This document shows, one piece after another, positions 45,240 to 55,700 of a stretch of DNA of 64,000 nucleotides. The DNA lies in NCBI RefSeq assembly GCF_964355755.1, contig NC_092679.1, forward strand, positions 22,258,432 to 22,322,431, read 5' to 3'. Both the position numbers and the translations under genes were made by a program. Position 1 is the stretch's first letter. Every line of letters begins with the position of its first letter. The notes under the pieces are model-generated. The model had not been told where the DNA came from, made no database searches, and saw only the letters and a program-made list of their open reading frames with translations. This stretch comes from Antedon mediterranea. Taxonomy: Eukaryota; Echinodermata; Crinoidea; Comatulida; Antedonidae.

Positions 45240-45710
45240 CCAAACAGGAGAGCACCTATAATATTTCTCCTATTGTCAGGAGAGATCTTACTAAGGTGCT
45301 CTGATTTCTCCCTATAGAACCTTTAAGATTTCTCCTCTTATCAGGAGGAGAGATCTTAGGTGCTGCTCTGACCTCCTCCTGTCTGGAGGAGAGATCTTAA
45401 AGGGGATCTCCTCCTGTCTGGAGGAGAGATCTTAAAGGTACTTTCCTCCTGACAGGAGAGCACCTATAAAATTTCTCCTCTTATCAGAACGGAGATATCT
45501 TACTAGTGCTCTGATCTCCTGTCTGGACAGATCCTCCTGTTGGGAGAGCACCATTACGATTTCTCTTCTTGTCAGGGGGACTGAGAGATGTTACTGCTCT
45601 GATCTCCTCCTGTCTGGAGAAGAAATCTTGTAGGTGCTCTCCTCTCAACATACAGGATGGAGAGCTCCTATAAGATTTCTCCTCAATTGTTAGGGGGAGA
45701 GATAGGTGCT
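45240..45710. repeat. Degenerate repeat of CTCCTGTCTGGAGGAGAGAT
   Basis: About ten irregular units with GGAGAGATCTTA, YTCTCCTCYTRTCAG and CACCTATAAGATTTCTCC. They occur in direct and inverted orientation, so long hairpins can form. Confidence 0.8.
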
Positions 45711-46140
45711 CTAATCAATGTATACTAGACACTTAGGCTATCTGTTCTCGGATGTCAAGAAATGAATACTTGTACCATCCAGATAATTATTGTCTACATA
45801 CAGTATGCCTCCACCTGCATTACAGTAGTCTACTTTAGCCTACTAATCTATACACTCCTACTCTCTATAGGCCTCCGTGGCGTGTCTTATTAAATTGTAG
45901 ATTGTATGAAGCAGGACAGATATTTGCATTGACATTATTGACTAACGAGAGTCGCAAACTGACTAAAATGCTCATTGCAATAAAACATTATTTCTATGTT
46001 AAAACAGTGAAAACCTGTTACAAAGACGATTAAGTTAGGCCTACACGTCTCCACGGAAATTACACGGTCCACAATCGCGGCAGCAGCCAACGAGACGATT
46101 TGTTGGCGCATGCCTGTTTAGTCAAACGGCTGCTGCGGCT

Positions 46141-46740
46141 GTTACATAATATTACGCAAACGTTCCAAGGTATACTACACAACAATGAAGGATTTTTAGA
46201 ATTCAAGGTAATTTCTACTCTCATTCAATTACCAAGGAATGGTTCTTCAAAATATTGAGACAAAACTTATACCAACACAATTTGTTGAAAATTAAGCTAA
46301 AATTGCCAAATAAAGGATCGAGACACACCCTTACGTAACCATCGGTACACACAAAAACAGACGACCTTTTTTACGATTAGGAAAACCCCAGTTGTAATTA
46401 AATGTGGTAAAATGTGGATAAAATCCACTTAACATAAATAATTCTTTACATATTATTAAATTATAGATTTTACGTACCTTACGTATTGCTGTACAATTGT
46501 AAAAACATGAAAAAATCGGTTTTAACGCATTCAAAACGTGTGATTAATCTCTGTAGAGCTGAAACCATACACAGCGCCAGGGAAGGATGACCTTAACGTG
46601 AACTCGTGAATCAACAATAACAGTTGAGATGTACATGTGGTAAAGAAACTGGCCAATCAGAGTGTCCGGAACTGCAACGATAACGGTTAAAATGCATATA
46701 ACGGGATACTTGATTGGACATTCCTGAGTGATTGCGTAAC
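46141..46740. promoter_or_regulatory. Cluster of PAR-bZIP / C/EBP-type sites upstream of the bZIP gene
   Basis: GTTACATAAT (46141-46150) directly abuts ATTACGCAAA (46151-46160). Further sites are TTACGTAA (46331-46338), TTACGTAC (46470), TTACGTAT (46479) and ATTGCGTAAC (46731-46740). These match or nearly match the RTTAYRTAAY and RTTGCGTAAY consensus sites of this factor class. Autoregulation is inferred. Confidence 0.45.
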
Positions 46741-47785
46741 GCCTCAAGCTAAACAGTAAAGGTGAATTAAGGACACTGTTCTGAGGCTGAGTAATGCACT
46801 TACGATGAATACCGCGACAATCACGTAAGCCTTTCATCAACAAAACGATACGCGGTTAGAATTTATTTAAGTACCGCCGCGACATTATTATTAATAATAA
46901 AAGGAAGTAGATTTTGGGCCTAGAGGAATGTTTTTGAATTTAAAATAAATTGAATCCAATTAATACTTCTACAATAAATACATTCGTTTTTGCAAAGAAA
47001 GACATTGATTGACAAACTGAAAAGTGTTCACAAAAGTAGTACAGTATAAAAGTAATTCAATGGGGAGCCATCAACAAAATAAACAAAAAACAGTAATATA
47101 TTCTATTAAAAAAAACAAAACACATTGATTGGTTAAACTTTTTATTCTATCAATATCCAATAGTAAGGAAGAAGTTTCTATGAATTGTGAAAATAGGGTT
47201 GTTATGGTAAGGGTTACATTATGGGTCCTACCACTCTATATATTGATCTACAGTATAAATTATATTTTAAAAGAGAATATATTGCTAACTCCATTTCTAT
47301 CAATAAAAGCCTACTTTTACACACAAGAAAGTAAAATAATTCATCAGCCAGGCCTGTAGAATTTACAATAATGTATGTATTAAATTGTCAAAATACAGTA
47401 AAACTCATCCTTTGGAACACCCCTCTATTAAGGGAACACTTTTTCTTATCAACACTAGGGGTAATGTAGATATTTTAACACTATCGTCAATCCCTTGCAA
47501 CTCTTTTCAAGGGACACCTCTAATAAGGGGACACTTTATTGGGCCCCGATTGTGTCCTCTTAATACTAATAGGAGTTCTCCTGTAGTATGTACTGGCTTA
47601 TAATAAACACTGGAAAAAATGATTTTATTGATGAAAATGAGGTTGGCATTTTATTTCATAAAATGCTATTTTACTTTATATAGTTTCGCATATTCATTAT
47701 TTGAGTATAGTCCCACCCCAGGTCTCTGGGACTAAGTACTCTGTCATATACAGCATGGTAATCACAAAGTTTTGCAATGTTCACA

Positions 47786-47791
47786 TTTATT
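47786..47791 (-). promoter_or_regulatory. MRPS12 polyadenylation signal
   Basis: AATAAA on the minus strand, 12 bases past the MRPS12 stop codon, implying a very short 3' UTR. Confidence 0.6.
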
Positions 47792-47803
47792 CATAAACAA
47801 TTA

Positions 47804-48518
47804 CTACTTCTTTTTGACTACATGTCCACAGTCATATTTTCCTCTCACAATTGTATGTTTTACTCCGGGCAAATCTCGCGTCCTTCCTCCTTCAACCAAA
47901 ACAATATTATGCTCCTGTAGGTTGTGTCCTTCACCGGGAATAAATGCAATCACTTCTTTTCCGTTGCTCAAACGAACCTTGGCGCACTTTCTGTTTGCAG
48001 AATTTGGTTTTTTTGGTTTGCGGATCAACGTCTTTAAAACCACACCTTTCATTTGGGGTCTAAAGTCCATCGGATGGTTTTTGTTTCGATCCGCCTTTTT
48101 TTTCTTGTAATTAAACGGTCCTCTTTGATGCATTTTAATCAATTCTGGATCTATCATCTCGAATGTTCTGGTTTGCATTATAGTCAACACTGGTGAAGGC
48201 AACCTAGATAGTATGCGATGACACACTCCTGAAAAATGAATTGAAATAAGATTTTTTTTAAAGTGTTTATACTGTATGATCTCTAGATCTCGTCAGTGCA
48301 TTTAGTTCTCAGGCGTTGATAGTTATGAATAGAACCACATAACAGGCTAATCATATTAAATATATATTGTAATACAATACTGTAACATACATTATCTAAA
48401 ATACTATACTGCATTTAGTAAAAGGTGATGCATTGCTTTATACAGTACCTGGAAGTTGCTGTGGTGTTGTATTGATACCCCTTAAAAGAGTATTTACAAA
48501 TGTTCTTGTTCCAAACAT
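47804..48518 (-). CDS. MRPS12: Mitochondrial ribosomal protein uS12m
   Basis: uS12 lines the decoding centre of the small ribosomal subunit. Two coding exons, 48449-48518 and 47804-48228, join in phase 1 and give 164 residues. The first exon encodes [20 protein letters not shown], rich in Arg/Thr and without acids, which fits a mitochondrial presequence. The second has the uS12 signatures [31 protein letters not shown] and [16 protein letters not shown]. The protein ends VVKKK. An acceptor-like CTTTTTAG lies directly before the ATG, so a non-coding 5' exon is likely. The gene is divergent from the SPMIP10-like gene, with 762 bases between start codons. Confidence 0.97.
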
Positions 48519-49280
48519 TGTCTAAAAAGAAGAAATCAAATATACAAACAAGTTAAAATATTAATTAATAATAATAATTAATTAATAGACCTAGGCCTAG
48601 ATAGAGTAGATGAGAAACAAAATAAATGTACCAAAAAAATACAAAAACTACAGACAGTAAGTATGTAGGTAGCTAGCCTGGCTAGGCCTACATACATGAG
48701 CGAGAGTGTTTGCGATTTTTCGTTAGGGAACAGGTAAGCCCCATAACTATGTTTAGCAATAAGGCATATAATAGCTAGGCTAGGCCTATAGCCCCTCTCC
48801 TTCATGCTGCACCCAACCCCCGGGCCATCCATTCATGCTGAAATGAGTGGTACGGTGGTGTTTTCCGGTGGGGTGGGCCTGACCTAAACTAGGCCTAGCC
48901 TAGAGGCCGGCCCTAGATAGCCTCTCTTTATAATAGAATAGGCTAGCTGCAGTAGATGAGTAAACACCACTACAATAATACAATATATTATTAATAAACT
49001 TACAATTGATGGAAAATTTAAAAGGCAAAAAAACAAAACTGCATGCTTTAACAAAAAACTATAGAGGACGCTCGACGTCCTTTTCTCTTGACACACAATT
49101 TTTGTTTACAGAGAGTAAATCAGTTATATTTCACTTTTTCTACTGTTACATATTTGATTAAATAAAATATAATACATGAATAAAGTGGTAATTTATATTT
49201 AAATTATTTAAATGAAAATTAACTTGTTTTTCCAGATATAAAATTAAATCTTCTTATGCCACAAACGAGCAGCCGACATC
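48519..49280. promoter_or_regulatory. Shared divergent promoter region
   Basis: Sequence between the MRPS12 and SPMIP10-like start codons. It contains several TAGGCCTA words and GC-richer text near 48800-48920. Any non-coding first exon of MRPS12 must lie here. Bidirectional use is inferred from the head-to-head layout. Confidence 0.4.
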
Positions 49281-50094
49281 ATGAAAGGCAGTCATGCGAG
49301 CAACCATGACAACAACAAACAAAAAGCAAGCTTGGTACGTATATAAAGTTAAGCACCTGCGCTTGTATTGCTGTGGTTAGCAAGATTTTTGGGGACACCA
49401 ACTACAACATCTTGCAAGGCCCAATCATCTGTTTTTTTGCAGAACAAAATGGCAAACAATTCAACCACAAATTCAAGGTACAGAAAATAAGATAATAATA
49501 ATAGCCTATAGTAATACTATATAGTAATAGTATAGGATTTGTAGGCCTATCATCAGACGGTACAGTACCGTATTTTTCTTTTTGTTAGGCCATGATTAAT
49601 AGGCCTGGACTCGGTAATCACACATAACAGTAACACAGGTTTGTAATAAAAGGATTTGTTTTACGTTTGGTCATTTTAGGGTTCCAAAGTTTTCCAAGTT
49701 GCACCCAATTATACCAAGACGATATGTACCGGAGTGGAAGAACGATATGAAAAATAGAGAACTTATTGTAAAGGTACATTAGTAGGCCTACTACATTTCT
49801 TAATATTTGTTTATCCTTATTTTATTATTACCAAATCTGTGATTCTAACCGAATTTCTCCTTTTTTTTGTAGAACTGCGAAGCAAGCCAACTCGTCTCTA
49901 AAGGCCCACACGTAAAAAGCTTATATTTGGACAAACGAGAAAGAATGAATGAAGTCGAACCAAGGGAACGTGTGGAAGCCAAGAAACCACAATTTGATCG
50001 TTACACGGCTCTTAGACCAGAGTTTGCAACGGTACAGTCCAAATATCAGAGTAGTTTGATGTTCAGGAGAGATGACATCTTTAATAGTCAATAA
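49281..50094 (+). CDS. SPMIP10/TEX43-like sperm microtubule inner protein
   Basis: Four exons, 49281-49334, 49443-49477, 49680-49773 and 49873-50094, have GT-AG borders and compatible phases and give 134 residues. The protein is small, basic and without a signal peptide or membrane segment. The middle reads VPKFSKLHPIIPRRYVPEWK then NDMKNREL, which to my memory resembles the conserved core of TEX43/SPMIP10, a protein inside sperm axonemal doublet microtubules. The C-terminus (RYTALRPEF...FRRDDIFNS) fits the Tyr/Arg/Pro style of such proteins. The start ATG at 49281 opens the first exon. Identity is from recognition of a short motif and needs a search; the exon structure is stronger than the name. 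Confidence 0.7.
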
Positions 50095-50292
50095 TGGTTG
50101 ACAAATACGGACATAATAAAGGTGCAAAAAATTATAAATATCTATTTTATATGATGGTGTTTTTTATGTGCATTTTGTATACTATGCAAATTAGTAGTGC
50201 TAATTTATGTGTCAATGTACTGTTTTTACCACCAGCCAAGTGTATATTCTTTTCCATAAGTGTATATTTTTCTAAAACAAGAATTGGGTGAC

Positions 50293-50298
50293 AATAAA
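50293..50298 (+). promoter_or_regulatory. Polyadenylation signal of the SPMIP10-like gene
   Basis: AATAAA about 200 bases past the stop codon, followed by a T/G-rich stretch. Confidence 0.6.
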
Positions 50299-50671
50299 GT
50301 TTAAATTATGTTTGCATACTAAATTTTCTGATATCTTATCATTATTGTACTTTTATGGATTTGTTAAATGAATACGATAAATAAACAAAACAATTCTTTT
50401 GGGACAACCTATTCAGGGCACGCCCATAATAAGGGGAAACATTCATGTGAAAAGAACAAGGGCAATACATTTCAACGTGACATCAACCCCTATATATGGA
50501 ACACTTTCTTATGAAAGGAGGAGCAATATATGTTTTAACACGACAGCAAACCTCTATTAAGCAGACACCCCCTAATTGAGGGGACACTTAGTTGGGGCTC
50601 AAATTTAACAAGTATCTACCATAGTATTTTTTAAATATTAATTGTAACATGGCTTCAGTAGGTAAGGTTTG

Positions 50672-52002
50672 TACGAAAGCCCATTAATGCAATTTTAAGT
50701 ATATGTTTTTCGAACGTAATCCGTTCTAACGAATTAGTAATTCGTTTGAACGGATTAATAATCTGTTCAAACGAATTAGTAATCCGTTCAAACGAATTGC
50801 AACATATACAACAAGTGCCATTTAAAGTATATGTTGTAATTCGTTTGAACGGATTACTAATCCGTTCAAACAAATTACTAATTTGTTTAAACGGATTACT
50901 AATTTGTTCAAACGGATTACTAATCCGTTCAAACAAATTACTAATTTGTTTAAATGGATTACTAATTCGTTCAAACGAATTACTAATTTGTTTAAACGGA
51001 TTAGTAATCCGTTCAAACGAATTACTAATTCGTTCAAACGAATTAGTAATCCGTTTAAACGAATTAATAATTTGTTTAAACAAATTAATAATTTGTTTAA
51101 ACGGATTACTAATCTGTTTGAACGAATTAGTAATTCGTTTGAACGAATTAGTAATCCGTTTAAACAAATTATTAATTTGTTTAAACAAATTAATAATTTG
51201 TTCAAACGGATTACTAATTCGTTAGAACGAATTAGTAATTCGTTTGAACAAATTAGTAATCCGTTTAAACAAATTACTAATCCGTTTGAACGGATTCCTA
51301 ATTCGTTTTAACAGATTATTAATCTGTTTAAACAAATTAGTAATTCGTTTGAACGGATTAGTAATCCGTTCAAACGAATTACAACATATTCTTTAAATGG
51401 CACTTGTTGTATATGTTGCAATTGGTTTGAACAGATTACTAATTCGTTTGAACAGATTACTAATCCGTTCAAACGAATTACTAATTTGTTTAAACAGATT
51501 AATAATCTGTTCAAACGAATTAGGAATCCGTCCAAACGGATTAGTAATTTGTTTAAACGGATTACTAATCTGTTTAAACGAATTACTAATTCGTTTAAAC
51601 GAATTAGTAATCCGTTTAAACAAATTATTAATTTGTTTAAACAAATTACTAATTTGTTTAAACAGATTACTAATTCGTTCAAACGAATTACTAATTCGTT
51701 CAAACAGATTAGTAATCCGTTTAAACAAATTATTAATTTGTTTAAACAAATTATTAATTTGTTTAAACGGATTACTAATTCGTTTGAACGAATTAGTAAT
51801 CCGTTTAAACAAATTATTAATTCGTTTAAACTAATTACAACATATACTTTAAATGGCACTTGTTGTATATGTTGCAATTCGTTTGAACGGATTACTAATT
51901 CGTTTGAACAGATTATTAATCCGTTCAAACGAATTACTAATTCGTTAGAACGGATTACGTTCGAAAAACATATACTTCAAATGGCATTAATGGGCTTTCG
52001 TA
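50672..52002. mobile_element. Foldback element made of 21-bp palindromic units
   Basis: Ends are inverted repeats beginning TACGAAAGCCCATTAATG and GTATATGTTTTTCGAACGTA; the similarity runs inward for more than 150 bases. GGTTTG flanks both ends (50666-50671, 52003-52008) as a 6-bp target duplication. The interior is about 55 units of a degenerate 21-bp word ATTASTAATYYGTTYRAACR, broken by three 37-bp spacers (about 50799, 51383 and 51837), the first inverted relative to the others. The spacers share text with the element ends (GCCATTT.AAGTATATGTT). No transposase is present. Because 21 is a multiple of three and stops are rare, several frames on both strands look open. Confidence 0.9.
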
Positions 52003-52008
52003 GGTTTG

Positions 52009-52742
52009 CAATGTATATCAATTACAATAGTATTTTTTCTATGAAAACACAAAAATAAAATACATCAGTCATTAGTTACATATTTGTTTCTTTAACAAAC
52101 TATATATACATATTACAGTACATTTACAAAACAATAGACAACCCATAATAGTAGGTTATTAAGGAGAGGGGTGCAAAAGTGACTATACACTTATCTACAA
52201 ATGATTTGTTGTCAAACTAGTATTGCTTTTGAATAAGACAACGCAAAGACTTAAGAAATACCAAACACAAAAATGTATATAAATACATACTAAAATGTAC
52301 TGATTTTCTCATACAATAATCTTGTTTTAGAAACATTGTATCTTATTCGGTTTCACACCATTATTTAATATAATAAATTTTACATTCATTATCTTGCAGT
52401 ACTTACTGTAACTGCAAATTATCATTATAAAATTATTTAAAAAAAAATACAACAAATCAAAGCATCTCTCAAACCATTCTTTTTCAACTAATATTTACAA
52501 TAGGATAATAGTCAAAACTATGATACCCGCCTTTTTGTGGATTACTACGCCAACGTTATTGTATAATGCTCCTTTTGCGCACTATAACTTATGTTTGTTG
52601 TTATCTAGTTTGTGATGTGCCCATATATGGAAATGATGATGTCATATCACTACCATATTTGGTAGTTTGATAGTGTAGGCAGACAGAGCTTAAAGGGTCA
52701 TTCACACCTACTCCAGTCCGGCAAATAAAATCAATGTTTCGT
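52009..52742. other. Intergenic, KNL1 3' side
   Basis: AT-rich sequence after the foldback element. A worn family A copy lies at about 52607-52693. No gene is seen. Confidence 0.5.
52607..52693. repeat. Family A MITE remnant
   Basis: GTTTGTGATGTGCCCATATATGG and the right end AGTGTAGGCAGACAGAGC remain; the left arm is lost. Confidence 0.6.
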
Positions 52743-55700
52743 TTATTGTAAATTTCCATCGTCACTGTCATCTTTACAGCGTTTATCAACAAAATCGTCA
52801 ACTGCCTCTACAAGTTTCTTGAAGTAGCTGTAACCAGGTTGAACACTGGACAAAACGGATCGAATATCTTCCTCACTAAAAATTAAAAAAAAGAAGAAAC
52901 ACACCTTGTGAAAAACTGAGATGGTAGCCTTCAGAATGTATGACTATGCCCAGATGGGTACTGCTACAGATATGTTTAAAGCTCTGTATTCACTATCAAA
53001 CTTTATGTGACAACAAAAATGTGATGTGCCCATATGGACATGATGATGTCATATCAAATTCACTACCACAGTGTGAGCACATCACTGTCAGACTAGTTTG
53101 ATAGTGTAGACAGAGCTTTACTTGGGAGGTCTGTTACTTACCTTACATCACCTATCTTGTTTTTAAAGTGGAATTTCAAAAGCGTTGATGGATAGCTACC
53201 AGGTACCAGGTCAAATGTCACATAGAATTTAGCAAATGCTCGAAAATTAGAAAATTCAACTTTTACTCTGAAAAATTAACAGATTTAATATATTAAGCTA
53301 ACTTTGAATATAAATAATATAAAAATAATGAATGTTTATGAGTTGGATGGTTTGGCCTTTACAGTTCAGTATTTCATCATAACACAGTTAATATTGTACA
53401 GTATATTTACTTTTTATCCTTGATGTGAACTTCATGAAAAAATTGAACATGTCGTATATCACTTTCAAGACATCTTGCATGGCTTGCAATGTAAGACACT
53501 TCATCTAACATCTAAAAAAACAAACATACTTTCAGATTAGTTTTTGTTTTAATTCTTTTTGTGTTTACCTATAGTTTTTGTGAGACAAGTACCCACAAGT
53601 AAGGTCCATGATAATTGATGATCTTATCTCAATAAAATTTTTATGAATGGACATTTTTCACAGTCCTGTGTTGTCTTGTTTTTCTCTTTAAAGCTCTCTA
53701 AACTATAGTTTGACAAAACAAGTGTGAACGGCCCAATATGGTGGTGATATAATGTTATCATGTCCATATATTATATGGGCACATAACATTGTTGTTGTCA
53801 CATAAAGTTTGATAGTGTAGACAGAGCTTTAGTTGTGTGATGTGCCCAAATATGGTAGTGATATGACATCATCATGTTCATATATGGGCATATCACATTT
53901 TTTTGCCACATAAAGTTTGATAGTGTAGACATAGCATTAGTTGATAGGTTAAGCAGTAAGGGTTTACTAACTTACCTTGGGTAGGCTGTTTGTTGTGGGA
54001 TACTTATGTAGTAGGCCTTCACAGTCCACAGCCTCTCGTAGCATCACATGTGATAGATGGGCGGAGTCTGCCGAGTTACTCTCCAAATACGATTCAAACT
54101 TTATTGATGATAATAATTTTTCTTTAGCTAAATTTCAAAGAAAAATATAATTATTTATCATTATCATGTCAAAATTATATTTCTGATTACTTCAGTATAT
54201 GAGGGACTCACTGAAATAAACCATGTGTATGATTAATAGTGTGATGTGCCCAAATATGGTAGTGATATGCTTAAATATGGTAGTAATATGCCCAAATATG
54301 GTAGTGACATTATTAGAAAGGCCCAAAGAAGAATCTACTTCCTACGTAGACTTAAATCATTTGGTATAAACTCTGAAATAATGTCGTCCTTCTATAGGTC
54401 AGTTATAGAGAGTGTAATAACGTATTCTTTAACGGTATGGTTCGGTAGCGCTACCGAAAATGAAAAGCGTGACCTAAATAGAATAGTCAAGACCGCATCG
54501 CGTATAATTGGATCTACACAACTGCCTTTGGAGAACATATTTTCGGATCGTCTTCTGAAAAAGGCAGTGGCTATCAAAGATGATCATTTTCATCCGGCCT
54601 CTAGTATGTTCCAGTTGATGCGCAGCGGTCGGCGATTTCGTTCTATTAAGGCCAATAAGGCAAGATTTACAAATAGTTTCTTTCCAGGATCTATTAGAGC
54701 CTTAAATATGATGTAGACTTTTTTTTTTGTAATGTTTTTGTTTTTGAGTTCGTGTTGTGTCCGTTGGATATTGTGCTCCGCCAACAGAGCAAACAGAATT
54801 TCTATGTTTTTCCTAAAACAAATGATAATAAATGATACTTGACTTGACTTGACTTGACATGACATCATCATGTCCATATATGGACACATCACAATTTTGT
54901 CACATAAAGTTTGATAGTGTTGACAGAGAGAGCTTTAGCTACCTAAATTGATTTATTTGGTAAACAATTATTTATACAAACAATAGAATGTTAGGACATA
55001 ATATTGTTTCTTGTTCAATTCACAGGAAAATGTCCCCTTAATGGGGGTGTCCAAATTGAGGGGCTCTAATGAACGGTACTTACATTCACTGGCGTTGCCA
55101 TATGCAATTCTCAGATGAAGTGAACCATATAGAAACGCTATGGAGCAACCCGTGCCATTCCACTCTTTTATCCTGCCCTCACATAGACTGCAATATAAAG
55201 ATTTTATAAAATTTAAATTATTTTACTGCAAAAATAATATAATATATTATACCCTTGATTTATAAAGTGTCTAACCTCCCTAATGTTTTTTTTCCCTCTG
55301 GATAATTTAAATAATTAACAAACACGTCTCAATGCGCTCAGATCTTTACGAAATAGCACTATATAAATGGTGAATTATTATTAATTAATAATATATAACA
55401 TCTAAAAAAATTCTTTTCATTTGATTGGACAATTGTGGGTCACATGGCGTGCAATAGAACGCACTATTGATTAGTCGTTCAATAGTATTTCTGTATGCAC
55501 TGGTTATACCTTTCTATGCGTTTATATTTTCTGTAGGCTTCTTCTCTACTTTCAGAAGCTTCATCCAGGTCATCTCGTCGATTGTTCTTTCTCTCCAACT
55601 CCTGCATTTCACCTTTTAGTTTTTGTTCCTCCACCACCATTTGATCTTTCTTCCTAATGATATAAATTATCTCAATAATTTAATTGTTCATTAGTTAAAA

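Larger units (their letters stand above)
44989..47785. other. 5' intron and upstream region of the bZIP gene
   Basis: It holds the AGATCTTA repeat cluster (45240-45710), a cluster of PAR/C/EBP-like motifs (46141-46740) and family C words (47398-47590). Non-coding 5' exons must lie here, but their borders cannot be fixed. A minus-strand frame at 46544-46843 has no recognisable domain. Confidence 0.45.

Noticed and set aside
46544-46843. 99-residue minus-strand frame upstream of the bZIP gene
   Set aside because: No similarity that I recognise. It might overlap a 5' UTR exon, but nothing supports translation.
50655-52058. Seven long overlapping frames of heptad repeats on both strands
   Set aside because: They are forced by the stop-poor 21-bp unit of the foldback element; no start context, splice structure or domain supports a protein.
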